Shown piece after piece: positions 54,346 through 63,437 of a DNA stretch of 64,000 bases. The DNA comes from Thiobacillus sp. (GTDB lineage Bacteria; Pseudomonadota; Gammaproteobacteria; Burkholderiales; Thiobacillaceae), in NCBI GenBank assembly GCA_030680405.1, contig JAUXVT010000028.1:28222-92221 (forward strand), read 5' to 3'. Below the pieces are notes generated by a model. That model was not told the origin of the DNA. It was given only the letters and a program-made list of their open reading frames with translations, and did no database searches. Both the position numbers and the translations under genes were made by a program. Within the stretch, counting starts at the first letter, position 1, and every line of letters starts with the position of its first letter.

Positions 54346-56303
54346 ACCCTGAACTCCGCTGCCGCCAGCCCATCGGCGCCGCCGCGCAGCACCAGCACAT
54401 CACCGACCTTGATTTCGGTGTCAGGCTGGGGGTCCACGCCCTTGATTCCCTGACGGCGGATCGCCACCACCTCCACCACCAATTCGTCCAGCCCCAGGCT
54501 TTCCAGACTGTGGCCGGCCGCCGCCGCGCCTTGCGTGATCAGCACGGTGTGCAGGCGCGGCTGGGCGTCCTGATCGAGTTTATCGTCGGCGTCAGAGGCG
54601 CCGCGGAAAAAGCCGCGCATCATGGCATAGCGCGTTTCGCGCACTTCCCGGATCCGTTTCAGCACCTGGGTGAGCGGCACGCCCAACAGCATCAGCGCGT
54701 GCGAGGCCAGCATCAGCGAGCCTTCCATCACCTCGGATACCACTTCGGCCGCGCCCGCCGCTTTCAGCGCGTCGATATGGGTGTCGTCGATGGTGCGCAC
54801 CACCACCGGCAGTTCCGGCCGCAGTTCGCGCACATGGCGCAGGATGGCCATGCTGGAGCGCAGGTCGGAATAAGTCACCACCACGGCCTGCGCGCGGCTG
54901 AGGCCGGCGGCGACCAGCACCTCGCGGCGACTGGCGTCGCCATACACCACATTGACGCCGGACGCGGCCACCGCGCGGATGCGCTCGGGGTCGGCGTCAA
55001 GCGCGACAAAGGTGATGTCTTCGGCCTCCAGCAGGCGCGCCAGGTTCTGGCCGCTGCGGCCGTAGCCGCAGACGATCACATGCTGGGACTTGCCGAAGGT
55101 CTTGACCGCGATGTCGTGCACTTCCTTGGCGCGCCCGGCCCATTCGCTGCCGGCAATCAGGCGAGTGAGCGCGTCCATGCGGTTGATCAGCAGCGGGGCA
55201 ATCAGCATCGACAGCACCATCGCCGCCAGCACCGGCTGGGTGATCTCGGCGCCCAGCAGTTTCAGGTCGGCCGCCTGCGCCAGCAGCACGAAGCCGAATT
55301 CACCCGCCTGCGCCAGCCCCAGTGCAGTGCGCACGGCAGTGGGGCGAGCGCTGCCGAAGGCCATCGCCAGCCCGGCCACCAGAACAGTTTTGCCGATAAC
55401 GATGGCCGCCACCAGCAGCAGCACGTCGCCCCAGTTCAGCATCACCTGCATCAGGTCGAGCCGCATCCCGATGGTGACGAAGAACAGCCCCAGCAACACG
55501 TCGCGGAAGGGCTTGATGTCGTCTTCCACCTGATAGCGGTATTCGGTTTCGGAGATCAGCATGCCCGCCAGGAAGGCGCCCAGCGCCAGCGACAGGCCGG
55601 CGCTTTCGGTGAGGAACGCCAGTCCCAGGGTGAACAGCAGCAGATTCAGCGTGAACAGTTCGGGCGACTTGTGCCCCGCCACCCACTGGAACCACGGGCG
55701 CATGATGCGCTGACCGACGAACAGCAAAAAGCCGAGCACCACGACGGCCTTCAACACGGCCAGCCCCAGCACCATCCCCATGTCGTCGGCATCCTTGGCA
55801 AACGCCGGAATCAGGATCAAGAGCGGCACAACCGCCAGGTCCTGGAACAGCAGTGCGCCGAAAATCTGGCGCCCGTGCGGGGTCTGAATTTCAAGGCGTT
55901 CGGCCAAGAGCTTCGACACAATGGCGGTGGACGACATCGACATGATGCCGCCCAGCGCAAGTGCCGCCAGCAGTGGCAAATCGAGCAGCCGGGCAACGAG
56001 CGCGGTGAGCACAATGGTCAGCACGACCTGTGCGCCGCCGAAGCCGAACACCGTCATGCGCATGGTCATCAGGCGGGGCAGGCTGAATTCCAGGCCGATG
56101 GAAAACATCAGGAACACCACGCCGAACTCGGCCAGGTAACGCGCTTCCTCGCTGTCCGGAATCCAGCCCAGTGCGAACGGGCCGATGGCAATGCCAGTCA
56201 TCAGATAACCGAGCAGGGTCGGCAGCCGCAAGGCGCGCGCGGCAGCGGCCACCAGCACGGCGACCGCGAGCAAAATCAGGACAAGCTGGAGGCTGCTATG
56301 CAT
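54333..56303 (-). CDS. CPA2-family cation/proton antiporter with TrkA domains (KefB/YbaL-like)
   Basis: A 656-residue membrane transporter. Twelve or so helices in the first 385 residues include LLGYLMTGIAIGPFALGW and GIMSMSSTAIVSKLLAERLE, which is typical of Kef/YbaL. A cytoplasmic RCK domain follows (VIVCGYGRSGQNLARLLEAE, an NAD-binding GxGxxG type), then a TrkA-C domain (near 570-656). It probably exchanges K+ or Na+ for protons; glutathione gating is not evident. Several in-frame ATGs exist between 56333 and 56303; MHSSLQ at 56303 gives a normal N-terminus, but the region is repeat DNA and the start is uncertain. Confidence 0.87.
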   Translation of the reverse strand: MHSSLQLVLILLAVAVLVAAAARALRLPTLLGYLMTGIAIGPFALGWIPDSEEARYLAEFGVVFLMFSIGLEFSLPRLMTMRMTVFGFGGAQVVLTIVLTALVARLLDLPLLAALALGGIMSMSSTAIVSKLLAERLEIQTPHGRQIFGALLFQDLAVVPLLILIPAFAKDADDMGMVLGLAVLKAVVVLGFLLFVGQRIMRPWFQWVAGHKSPELFTLNLLLFTLGLAFLTESAGLSLALGAFLAGMLISETEYRYQVEDDIKPFRDVLLGLFFVTIGMRLDLMQVMLNWGDVLLLVAAIVIGKTVLVAGLAMAFGSARPTAVRTALGLAQAGEFGFVLLAQAADLKLLGAEITQPVLAAMVLSMLIAPLLINRMDALTRLIAGSEWAGRAKEVHDIAVKTFGKSQHVIVCGYGRSGQNLARLLEAEDITFVALDADPERIRAVAASGVNVVYGDASRREVLVAAGLSRAQAVVVTYSDLRSSMAILRHVRELRPELPVVVRTIDDTHIDALKAAGAAEVVSEVMEGSLMLASHALMLLGVPLTQVLKRIREVRETRYAMMRGFFRGASDADDKLDQDAQPRLHTVLITQGAAAAGHSLESLGLDELVVEVVAIRRQGIKGVDPQPDTEIKVGDVLVLRGGADGLAAAEFRVLQG

Positions 56304-56465
56304 ACGATCTTTCATGGGCATACGATTCCGCACGCGCTTCAGCGCGTAGCGGATCGGAGTCCTTTAGGGCTTCAGCCCATATCAAAGCCGGAGTCCCCTT
56401 GCGGGGCATACGATCCTTCATGGGCTTCAGCCCTTATTTAAAGTCGGAGTCCCCCTTTGTGGGAC
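56301..56465. repeat. Array of REP-like hairpins upstream of the antiporter gene and kdsD
   Basis: Five short hairpins in about 135 bases: CGCGCTTCAGCGCG (56333), GGGCTTCAGCCC (56367 and 56422), CCCCTTGCGGGG (56395) and GTCCC/GGGAC (56449-56465). CGGAGTCC occurs three times and CATACGATC twice with similar following bases, so the array is built from degenerate tandem units. Part of it matches 25203-25262 in inverted orientation. It sits between divergent genes and covers the likely promoter of the antiporter gene. Confidence 0.75.
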
Positions 56466-56514
56466 ATCAAGGAAAACGCGGTTGGGAAGGCAGGCTTTAG
56501 TATACTTGCCGACC

Positions 56515-57501
56515 ATGCGACCCCAACCCACCTCCGCCGAACATTTGCTTGCACTCGCGCGCCAGGTACTCGACATCGAAGCCGACGCCCTGCGTACCCT
56601 GTCTGCCCGCCTCGACACCGGCTTTGCCGACGCGGTGCACCTGATCCTGGCGTGCAGCGGGCGCGTGGTGGTGTCGGGCATGGGCAAGTCCGGGCACATC
56701 GGCGGCAAGATCGCCGCCACCCTGGCGTCCACCGGCACCCCGGCGTTTTTCATGCACCCGGGCGAAGCCAGCCATGGTGATCTGGGCATGATCGCGCACG
56801 ACGACGTGGTGCTGGCGCTGTCGAACTCGGGCGAGAGCAACGAAATCGTCAGCATCGTGCCGCTCATCAAGCGGCGTGGCGCCAAGCTCGTTGCCATAAC
56901 CGGCAACCCCAACTCGACCCTGGCGCGCGAGGCCGACGCCCATCTGAATGCGGCCGTCGACAAGGAGGCCTGCCCGCTCAATCTGGCGCCCACCGCTAGC
57001 ACCACGGCGGCGCTCGCGCTGGGCGACGCGCTGGCAGTGGCACTGCTCGATGCGCGCGGCTTTTCGGCCGACGACTTTGCGCGTACCCACCCCGGCGGCA
57101 GCCTGGGACGGCGTCTGCTCATTCATGTGCGCGACGTCATGCACACGGGCGACGAACTGCCGAAAATCGATCACGACGCCTCGCTCAAGGTCGCACTGCT
57201 CGAGATGACGAAAAAAGGGCTCGGCATGACCGCCGTGGTCGACGCTGCCGGCCGTGTTGCGGGCCTCTTCACCGACGGCGACCTGCGCCGCGCGCTGGAG
57301 CATGCGCTCGATCTGCAGCAGGCGCGGGTGACCGACCTGATGACGCGCAACCCCAAAACCATCCGCGCGGATGAACTCGCCGTGGCGGCGGTGGAAAAAA
57401 TGGAAACGCTAAAAATCAACGGCCTGCTGGTGGTCGACGCCGACAACACCCTGGTGGGCGCGCTCAACATGCACGACCTGCTGAAAGCGGGCGTGGTGTG
57501 A
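56515..57501 (+). CDS. kdsD: D-arabinose 5-phosphate isomerase KdsD
   Basis: Converts ribulose 5-phosphate to arabinose 5-phosphate, the first step of KDO synthesis for lipopolysaccharide. The product is 328 residues. A SIS sugar-isomerase domain has SGMGKSGHIGGKIAATLAST and LALSNSGESNE. Two CBS domains follow (VRDVMHTGDELP and VTDLMTRNPKTI). ATG 56515 is chosen over an upstream in-frame codon in poor context. Its stop overlaps the kdsC start, and it heads the kdsD-kdsC-lptCAB-rpoN cluster. Confidence 0.94.
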   Translation: MRPQPTSAEHLLALARQVLDIEADALRTLSARLDTGFADAVHLILACSGRVVVSGMGKSGHIGGKIAATLASTGTPAFFMHPGEASHGDLGMIAHDDVVLALSNSGESNEIVSIVPLIKRRGAKLVAITGNPNSTLAREADAHLNAAVDKEACPLNLAPTASTTAALALGDALAVALLDARGFSADDFARTHPGGSLGRRLLIHVRDVMHTGDELPKIDHDASLKVALLEMTKKGLGMTAVVDAAGRVAGLFTDGDLRRALEHALDLQQARVTDLMTRNPKTIRADELAVAAVEKMETLKINGLLVVDADNTLVGALNMHDLLKAGVV

Positions 57502-58043
57502 TGACCGCTGATGTGATGACACCCGCCCTGATCGCCCGTGCGCAAAAAATCAGGCTGATCGCGTTCGACGTCGATGGCGTGATGACCGACGGCACCCTGT
57601 TTCTGGCCGATGACGGACAGGAATACAAGGGCTTCAACTCGCTCGACGGCCACGGCCTGAAAATGCTCAAGGGCAGCGGTGTCGAGCTCGCCATCATCAC
57701 CGGGCGCAGCTCGCGCGTGGTGGAACACCGCGCCAGAAATCTCGGCATCGAGATCATCCACCAGGGCGCGCACGACAAGCTGGCCGTATACGAGGCGCTC
57801 TGCCGCGAACTCGGCATCGCCTGCGAAGCCACTGCCTACATGGGCGACGACGTGGTCGACCTGCCGGTGATGCGGCGCGCCGGCCTGGCGATCACCGTGC
57901 CCGCGGCGCCCGAACTGGTGAAGGCGCACAGCCACCTGATCACCACCCGCGAAGCGGGGCATGGCGCGGTGCGCGAGGCCTGCGAATTTCTGATGCGCGC
58001 GCAGGGCGCGCTGGACGCGGCGCTGGCACCTTATCTGAAATGA
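57501..58043 (+). CDS. kdsC: KDO 8-phosphate phosphatase KdsC
   Basis: HAD-family phosphatase that releases KDO from KDO 8-phosphate. The product is 180 residues. Motif I is FDVDGVMTDGTLF, motif II IITGRSS, motif III a lysine in HDKLAVYEAL, and motif IV MGDDVVDLPVM. It is capless, as usual for KdsC. ATG 57501 overlaps the kdsD stop by one base; a GTG one codon upstream is an alternative. The next gene, lptC, begins 46 bases further on. Confidence 0.94.
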   Translation: MTADVMTPALIARAQKIRLIAFDVDGVMTDGTLFLADDGQEYKGFNSLDGHGLKMLKGSGVELAIITGRSSRVVEHRARNLGIEIIHQGAHDKLAVYEALCRELGIACEATAYMGDDVVDLPVMRRAGLAITVPAAPELVKAHSHLITTREAGHGAVREACEFLMRAQGALDAALAPYLK

Positions 58044-58089
58044 CGCGCCCTGAACGGACCGCATCGCGCGCCACCGATTCGAGGGCGGC

Positions 58090-58659
58090 ATGATCACGCG
58101 AGGCTCGCTGTGGCTGCCGCTGGCCATTTTGCTGCTTCTGGCCGCACTCAGCTTCTGGATCGAGCGTTCGGTGCAGCTGACGGTCAACGGCAGCGAGGCG
58201 GCGCAAACCGATCCTGAAGGCATTATGGAAAACTTCGATGCGCTGCGCACCGATCCGGCAGGCAAACCGCACTACCGGTTGTCCGCCAAAAAACTCAAGC
58301 ATTATTCCGGCAGCAAGCGCACCGAACTGGAATCGCCCCGCTTCGTCCAACTGGACGTCGAGGCCGGCGAAGTGAGCGCAGTGGCAAAACAGGCCACCGT
58401 CTCGCCCGACGGCCACGAGGTGGACCTGCGCGGCGACGTCATCGTGGAACGTGCCGCCCGCCCCGGACAATCCGCCATGACCCTGCATACGGCGCAGCTG
58501 CTTGTTTTTCCCGAACGCGACCTGCTGCGCGCGCCGGGTGCAGTCGACATCCGCGACGCCACCCTCACTTTACGCGCGGGCGCGATGGAATACGACGCCC
58601 GGCAACGCGTCATCAAACTGACAGGGCGGGTGCAAGCCCGTTACATCTCCGGAAGTTAA
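58090..58659 (+). CDS. lptC: LPS export protein LptC
   Basis: A bitopic inner-membrane protein of 189 residues. One N-terminal helix (SLWLPLAILLLLAALSFWIE) is followed by a periplasmic beta-jellyroll (PHYRLSAKKLKHYSG, ELESPRFVQLDVEAGEV). It joins LptB2FG and hands lipopolysaccharide to LptA. A GAGGGCGGC-type site precedes the ATG. It lies between kdsC and lptA, the usual proteobacterial order. Confidence 0.9.
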   Translation: MITRGSLWLPLAILLLLAALSFWIERSVQLTVNGSEAAQTDPEGIMENFDALRTDPAGKPHYRLSAKKLKHYSGSKRTELESPRFVQLDVEAGEVSAVAKQATVSPDGHEVDLRGDVIVERAARPGQSAMTLHTAQLLVFPERDLLRAPGAVDIRDATLTLRAGAMEYDARQRVIKLTGRVQARYISGS

Positions 58660-58663
58660 TGCC

Positions 58664-59197
58664 ATGCAAACATTGAAAACAGGTTTTTATGCAGTGCTGT
58701 GTGCCGCGCTGCTCGCCTCGCCCGTCCACGCCGAGAAGGCCGACCGCGACAAGCCGGTCAACCTCGAAGCGGACGTGGTCACGCTCGACGACATCAAGAA
58801 AGTCAGCGTCTATCAGGGCAATGTGATTTTGAGCCAGGGCACGCTGATGCTGCGCGCCGACCGCGTGCAGGTGACACAAAATGCGAGCGGGCTCGACAAG
58901 CTCAGCGCCACCGGCCGCCCCGCGACGTTCCGCCAGAAGCTCGATGGCCGCGACGAGTTCATCGAGGGGTTTGCCGGCCGCATCGAGTACGACAGCTTCA
59001 ACAGCCAGCTCGAAATGATCGGCCAGGCCCAGCTGCGGCGCGGCAGCGACGAACTGCGCGGCGCGCAGATTTCCTACAACGCCAACACCGAGTTCTACAA
59101 GGTCGTCGGCCAGCCTGATGCAAAAACCCCGGCCGGCCGGGTACGCGCCGTCATCCGCCCGAAACCGCGTACCGACCAGCCCGCCGCACAACCATGA
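58664..59197 (+). CDS. lptA: LPS transport periplasmic protein LptA
   Basis: Periplasmic bridge protein of 177 residues with a Sec signal ending near SPVHAEK. The LptA/OstA jellyroll is visible in PVNLEADVVTLDDIKKVSVY, QGNVILSQGTLMLRADRV and AQLRRGSDELRGAQISYNA. It polymerises or bridges LptC to LptD. It starts four bases after lptC and overlaps lptB by four bases (ATGA). The C-terminal tail is basic and proline-rich. Confidence 0.93.
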   Translation: MQTLKTGFYAVLCAALLASPVHAEKADRDKPVNLEADVVTLDDIKKVSVYQGNVILSQGTLMLRADRVQVTQNASGLDKLSATGRPATFRQKLDGRDEFIEGFAGRIEYDSFNSQLEMIGQAQLRRGSDELRGAQISYNANTEFYKVVGQPDAKTPAGRVRAVIRPKPRTDQPAAQP

Positions 59198-59916
59198 GCC
59201 AGATTTCCGTCCAGCACCTGCGCAAGACGTATGGCAAGCGCACCGTGGTGCACGATGTTTCGTTCGAAGTCAAAAGCGGTGAAGTGGTCGGCCTGCTGGG
59301 GCCCAACGGCGCCGGCAAGACCACCTGTTTTTACATGGTGGTGGGGCTGGTCGCGGCGGACGGCGGCAGCGTGCAGCTGGATACGCACGACCTCACCCAC
59401 ATGGCGATCCACCAGCGCGCGCGGCTGGGGCTGTCCTACCTGCCGCAGGAACCCTCCATCTTCCGCAAGATGACGGTGGAGGAAAACATCCGCGCCATTC
59501 TCGAACTCAAACCCTACACCCGGGACGAGCGCGAGGAACATCTCAACAACCTGCTCGACGACCTGCACATCGCCCACCTGCGCGATGCGGCCGCCGTGAG
59601 CCTGTCCGGTGGCGAGCGCCGCCGCGTGGAAATCGCCCGCGCGCTGGCCATCAATCCGCGCTTCATCCTGCTCGACGAGCCTTTCGCCGGGGTCGATCCC
59701 ATTGCGGTGCTCGACATCCAGAAACTGGTGCATTTCCTGATCGAGCGCGACATCGGTGTGCTCATCACCGACCACAACGTGCGCGAAACCCTCGGTATCT
59801 GCAACCGCGCCTACATCATCAACGAAGGCCGTGTGCTGATAACCGGCACGCCCGACCTCATCATCCAGGACGACAACGCGCGCAAGGTCTATCTGGGCGA
59901 GAATTTCCGCCTGTAA
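59194..59916 (+). CDS. lptB: LPS export ABC transporter ATPase LptB
   Basis: Cytoplasmic ATPase of the lipopolysaccharide exporter, 240 residues. Walker A is LLGPNGAGKTTCFYMVVG near 37-54, the signature LSGGERRRVEIARAL near 137, and Walker B FILLDEPFAGVDPIAV near 158, with LptB-typical PSIFRKMTVEENI. It works with LptF and LptG encoded at 2.1-4.2 kb and with LptC/A just upstream. The rpoN gene follows after a 71-base gap. Confidence 0.96.
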   Translation: MSQISVQHLRKTYGKRTVVHDVSFEVKSGEVVGLLGPNGAGKTTCFYMVVGLVAADGGSVQLDTHDLTHMAIHQRARLGLSYLPQEPSIFRKMTVEENIRAILELKPYTRDEREEHLNNLLDDLHIAHLRDAAAVSLSGGERRRVEIARALAINPRFILLDEPFAGVDPIAVLDIQKLVHFLIERDIGVLITDHNVRETLGICNRAYIINEGRVLITGTPDLIIQDDNARKVYLGENFRL

Positions 59917-59987
59917 CCCCAGACCCCGCAAGCAAATCACGCTACACTAGACTCAAGTCGGCACGATTTTTGCCGTAGTCAGGTTTT

Positions 59988-61427
59988 ATGAAACACAGTC
60001 TTCAACTAAAGCTCGGCCAGCACCTTACCTTGACGCCCCAACTGCAGCAGTCGATCCGGCTGTTGCAGCTGTCGACGCTGGAATTGAACCAGGAACTGGA
60101 GCAGATGCTGCAGGACAACCCGCTGCTGGAACGCGAGGACGAGGACGAAGACGAAGCCAGTTCCGCTGTGGCTGACGCGCCGGCCCACACGGCCGAGGCC
60201 GAAGCGCAGAGCACGGAAACGGCCCAGCCCGACAGCGCCGAATCCGATCCGGTAACTTCGCTGGATGATTCCGACTGGAACGACTACAGTGCAGCCGGCA
60301 GCGATGACGAAGACAATAACTATGCGCAAGGCTCGGTTTCAGGCGCAACGCTGCGCGAACACCTGCTGAACCAGTTGATTGTCAGCCCGCTCACCTTGCG
60401 CGACCGCACCTTGGTTGCCGCGCTGATCGACGATCTGGACGATTCTGGTTTCCTCACCCAGCCGCTGGAGGACATCACCGCCAGCCTGCAAACCGAAATC
60501 GAGGAGCTCGAGCCCGAAGAGGTCGAAACCGCGCTCAAGCACCTGCAAAACATGGATCCGACCGGGGTCGGCGCGCGCAACCTGGCCGAATGCCTGACCC
60601 TGCAACTGCGCGCCCTGCCCCCCGACACCCCGGCACGCGACGTCGCCATGCGGCTGACCACGCATTATCTCGATCTGCTGGCGGCACGCGATGTCGGCAA
60701 GCTGAAAAAAATGCTCGGCATCGACGACCCCATGCTGCACGCCGCTCGTGCCCTGATCCTTTCGCTTAACCCGCGTCCGGGCGCGGCCTTCGGCGCCGAC
60801 GAAACGCGCTATGTCATTCCCGACGTGTATGTACGCAAGGTCAAGGGCATGTGGATCGCCAGCCTCAACGCCGACGCCATGCCCAAGCTGCGCGTCAACC
60901 GCGTTTATGCCGACATCCTGGCGCGCCACCGCGAAAGCGGCGGCAGCCAGCTTGCCAGCCAGTTGCAGGAAGCGCGCTGGCTGATCAAGAACGTGCAGCA
61001 GCGGTTTGACACCATCCTGCGCGTGTCGCAGGCCATCGTCGACCGCCAGAAGCAGTTTTTCGAACATGGCGAGGTGGCGATGCGGCCCTTGGTGCTGCGC
61101 GAAATCGCCGACGCGGTGGAACTGCACGAATCGACCATTTCGCGCGTCACCACGCAAAAATACATGATGACGCCGCGCGGGCTGTACGAACTGAAGTATT
61201 TCTTTGGCAGCCACGTCGCCACCGACAGCGGCGGCGCCTGCTCGTCGACCGCCATCCGGGCGCTGATCAAACAGCTGATCGCCGCCGAAAGCGGCAAAAA
61301 ACCGCTGTCTGACGGCCAGTTGGCCGACGTGCTCGGCCAGCAGGGCATCGTGGTGGCGCGCCGCACCGTCGCCAAATACCGCGAATTGCTGCAAATTCCG
61401 CCCGCCAACATGCGCCGCGCGCTTTGA
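59988..61427 (+). CDS. rpoN: RNA polymerase sigma-54 factor
   Basis: Alternative sigma factor of 479 residues. The N-terminal activator-interaction region is LKLGQHLTLTPQLQQSIRLL and continues LSTLELNQELEQMLQDNPLL. An acidic region II lies near 45-110 (EREDEDEDEASS). A core-binding domain follows, and the C-terminus carries the RpoN box ARRTVAKYRE near 462. It recognises -24/-12 promoters such as that at 53594. The position between lptB and hpf is conserved in proteobacteria. Confidence 0.97.
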   Translation: MKHSLQLKLGQHLTLTPQLQQSIRLLQLSTLELNQELEQMLQDNPLLEREDEDEDEASSAVADAPAHTAEAEAQSTETAQPDSAESDPVTSLDDSDWNDYSAAGSDDEDNNYAQGSVSGATLREHLLNQLIVSPLTLRDRTLVAALIDDLDDSGFLTQPLEDITASLQTEIEELEPEEVETALKHLQNMDPTGVGARNLAECLTLQLRALPPDTPARDVAMRLTTHYLDLLAARDVGKLKKMLGIDDPMLHAARALILSLNPRPGAAFGADETRYVIPDVYVRKVKGMWIASLNADAMPKLRVNRVYADILARHRESGGSQLASQLQEARWLIKNVQQRFDTILRVSQAIVDRQKQFFEHGEVAMRPLVLREIADAVELHESTISRVTTQKYMMTPRGLYELKYFFGSHVATDSGGACSSTAIRALIKQLIAAESGKKPLSDGQLADVLGQQGIVVARRTVAKYRELLQIPPANMRRAL

Positions 61428-61582
61428 TCGCAAGGACTTTTCAGGCTCCTCCTGCCCGAAAGACTGCGCCGCACTTGAATGTGTTCCGCTTTCGTCACAC
61501 AATGAAAGCGAGCGCAATTCGTCGCTCCTGGAAGCGGGACAGAAAGCCGGTTTTCAGTTTTTTAGCAGACTTAGGAGGCTCT

Positions 61583-61918
61583 ATGAATTTGACGATTTCC
61601 GGTCATCACTTGGAAGTAACCCCAGCCATCCGCGACTATGTTTCCGAGAAACTCGACCGCGTCAAACGCCACTTCGACCATGTCATCAACGTGTCCGTGA
61701 TCATGCAAGTGGAAAAGCTGGTGCACAAAGTGGAAGCCACCCTGCACGTCAAGGGCCACGACTTCAACGCGCACAGCGAGGACGGCAACATGTACGCCGC
61801 GATTGACCTTCTGGCAGACAAGCTGGATCGCCAGATCGTCAAGCACAAGGAAAAAACCTCGGATGTCCATCAGGCCAACGGCGGTTTGAAGCATCAACCG
61901 ACGGAAAGCGCTGCCTGA
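61583..61918 (+). CDS. hpf: Ribosome hibernation promoting factor (HPF/RaiA family)
   Basis: A 111-residue short-type hibernation factor that binds the 30S subunit and promotes inactive 100S ribosomes in starvation. It begins MNLTISGHHLEVTPAIRDYV, with the beta-alpha-beta pattern and EKLDRVKRHFDHVINVSVIM. AGGAGG lies before the ATG at 61583; the frame is open upstream but this start is clear. It sits between rpoN and ptsN as in many gamma- and betaproteobacteria. Confidence 0.94.
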   Translation: MNLTISGHHLEVTPAIRDYVSEKLDRVKRHFDHVINVSVIMQVEKLVHKVEATLHVKGHDFNAHSEDGNMYAAIDLLADKLDRQIVKHKEKTSDVHQANGGLKHQPTESAA

Positions 61919-61948
61919 CACCGAACCGCCCGAATTGAGGCAACCCCG

Positions 61949-61973
61949 CCCGGAGGCACTCCGGGCGTATAAT
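61949..61973 (+). promoter_or_regulatory. Hairpin and TATAAT element before ptsN
   Basis: CCCGGAG / CTCCGGG hairpin (61949-61965) followed directly by a perfect TATAAT (61968-61973), 42 bases before the ptsN ATG. No acceptable -35 is present at standard spacing, so the promoter call is tentative. The hairpin may weakly terminate the hpf transcript. Confidence 0.35.
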
Positions 61974-62014
61974 TTGCAGGCGCCGGATTCCCTTCCCCCG
62001 GCTTCGCAACCGGC

Positions 62015-62461
62015 ATGAACCTAATCGCCCCCCTCATCACCCCCGACACCACCTTGCTGGACATGAGTTTCAGCAGCAAGAAAAAGCTGTTTGAACACGC
62101 AGCCGAGTTGCTCGCAAAAACCCACGGGCTCAAGCCCGCCGATATTTTCACCAGTCTGTTCGAACGCGAACGTTTAGGTTCGACCGCGCTCGGCTACGGA
62201 ATTGCCATTCCGCACGGCCGCATCAAGGGCCTGAAGGATGTCAGCGGCGCGTTTTACCGCCTAAAGACCCCGCTCGAATTCGACGCGCCCGACAACCAGC
62301 CGGTGTCGCTATGCTTCATTTTGCTGGTCCCCAAGGATGCCAATGAACGCCATCTGCAGATTCTGGGCGAACTGGCACAGCTGTTCGGTGACGACGCCAT
62401 GCGCACCAAAATGCTGAGCGTCGCCACTCCATCCGAATTGATTGCGCTGCTCGGCACATGA
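62015..62461 (+). CDS. ptsN: Nitrogen PTS enzyme IIA (PtsN)
   Basis: EIIA-Ntr protein of 148 residues, part of a regulatory phosphotransfer chain. The phosphorylatable histidine is in STALGYGIAIPHGRIKGLKD. The PTS EIIA type-2 fold includes LFERERLGSTAL and PVSLCFILLVPKDANERHLQ. No PTS sugar permease is nearby, consistent with a regulatory role affecting potassium, nitrogen or envelope functions. It lies upstream of hprK, whose kinase/phosphorylase normally acts on HPr. Confidence 0.94.
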   Translation: MNLIAPLITPDTTLLDMSFSSKKKLFEHAAELLAKTHGLKPADIFTSLFERERLGSTALGYGIAIPHGRIKGLKDVSGAFYRLKTPLEFDAPDNQPVSLCFILLVPKDANERHLQILGELAQLFGDDAMRTKMLSVATPSELIALLGT

Positions 62462-62486
62462 TCAAGCTAGGCGCGCTGCCCAGCGC

Positions 62487-63437
62487 ATGGACGAGATAAG
62501 CCACGTTTCGGTCGAAACCCTGTTCCGCGACATGGCGGAACAACTCGGCCTGCAATGGGTGGCCGGGCGCAACGGCGGCCAGCGCACCCTGTCTTCCGAA
62601 ACCATCCAGAAACCGGCCCTGGCCCTCATCGGCCACCTGAATTTTGTCCACCCCAACCGGGTGCAGGTGCTGGGCTGTGCCGAAATGGACTATCTGCGCG
62701 GCCTGCCCGAGTCCGGCCTGCAGGACGCCATCAATCACCTGTTTTCGACCGAACTGGCAGCCATCGTCGTCTCCAACGGAGAAACCGCGCCGGTGGTTCT
62801 GCTCGACAGTGCCGAGCGCACCGAAACGCCGCTGTTCACGTCAACGCTCGCGAGCCCCATCCTGATGTCCTCTCTGGGGCATTACCTGACGCAGCGCCTG
62901 GCCGAGGCCACCTCGATCCACGGCGTCTTTCTCGAAGTACTCGGCACCGGCGTCCTCATCAAGGGCGACGCCGGCGTCGGCAAGAGCGAGCTGGCGCTGG
63001 AGCTCATCACGCGTGGCCACCGGCTGATCGCCGACGACGTGGTCGACCTGAGGCACGTCGCGCCGAATACACTGGAAGGCATCTGCCCGCCGCTGATCCG
63101 CGATTTTCTGGAAGTGCGCGGCCTCGGCATCCTCAATATCCGCTTCCTGTTTGGCGAAATGGCGGTCAAGCCGCAAAAGAACCTCAAGCTCATCGTCGAG
63201 CTGGTGCACCCGCAGGAAATTGGCGAAGTCGGTCTCAACCGGCTCGACATGGTGGCTTCGACCGAGACCATCCTCGGCGTCGCCATTCCCAAGGTGCGCA
63301 TCCCGGTGGCGGCCGGCCGCAACCTTGCCGTGCTGGTCGAAGTGGCGGTGCGCAATCACCACCTCAAACGCCGCGGCATCAATCCGGTCGAGCAATTCAT
63401 CAAGCGCCAGCAGGCGGCCATCGACGGGAACAGCTAA
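62487..63437 (+). CDS. hprK: HPr kinase/phosphorylase
   Basis: A 316-residue bifunctional enzyme that phosphorylates and dephosphorylates HPr on serine. The P-loop is KGDAGVGKSELALELI near residue 157, and the HprK signature is LEVRGLGILNIRFLFG near 205. The N-terminal domain (SVETLFRDMAEQLGLQWVAG) is complete. ATG 62487 is preferred to the longer in-frame start at 62442, which would overlap ptsN. The presence of hprK with ptsN and rapZ is typical of betaproteobacteria with an incomplete PTS. Its stop is followed immediately by the rapZ start. Confidence 0.95.
   Translation: MDEISHVSVETLFRDMAEQLGLQWVAGRNGGQRTLSSETIQKPALALIGHLNFVHPNRVQVLGCAEMDYLRGLPESGLQDAINHLFSTELAAIVVSNGETAPVVLLDSAERTETPLFTSTLASPILMSSLGHYLTQRLAEATSIHGVFLEVLGTGVLIKGDAGVGKSELALELITRGHRLIADDVVDLRHVAPNTLEGICPPLIRDFLEVRGLGILNIRFLFGEMAVKPQKNLKLIVELVHPQEIGEVGLNRLDMVASTETILGVAIPKVRIPVAAGRNLAVLVEVAVRNHHLKRRGINPVEQFIKRQQAAIDGNS

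Noticed and set aside
56482..56506. TTGGGA / TATACT promoter before kdsD
   Set aside because: The spacer is only 13 bases, too short for sigma-70. A real promoter may lie nearby but is not convincing by eye.
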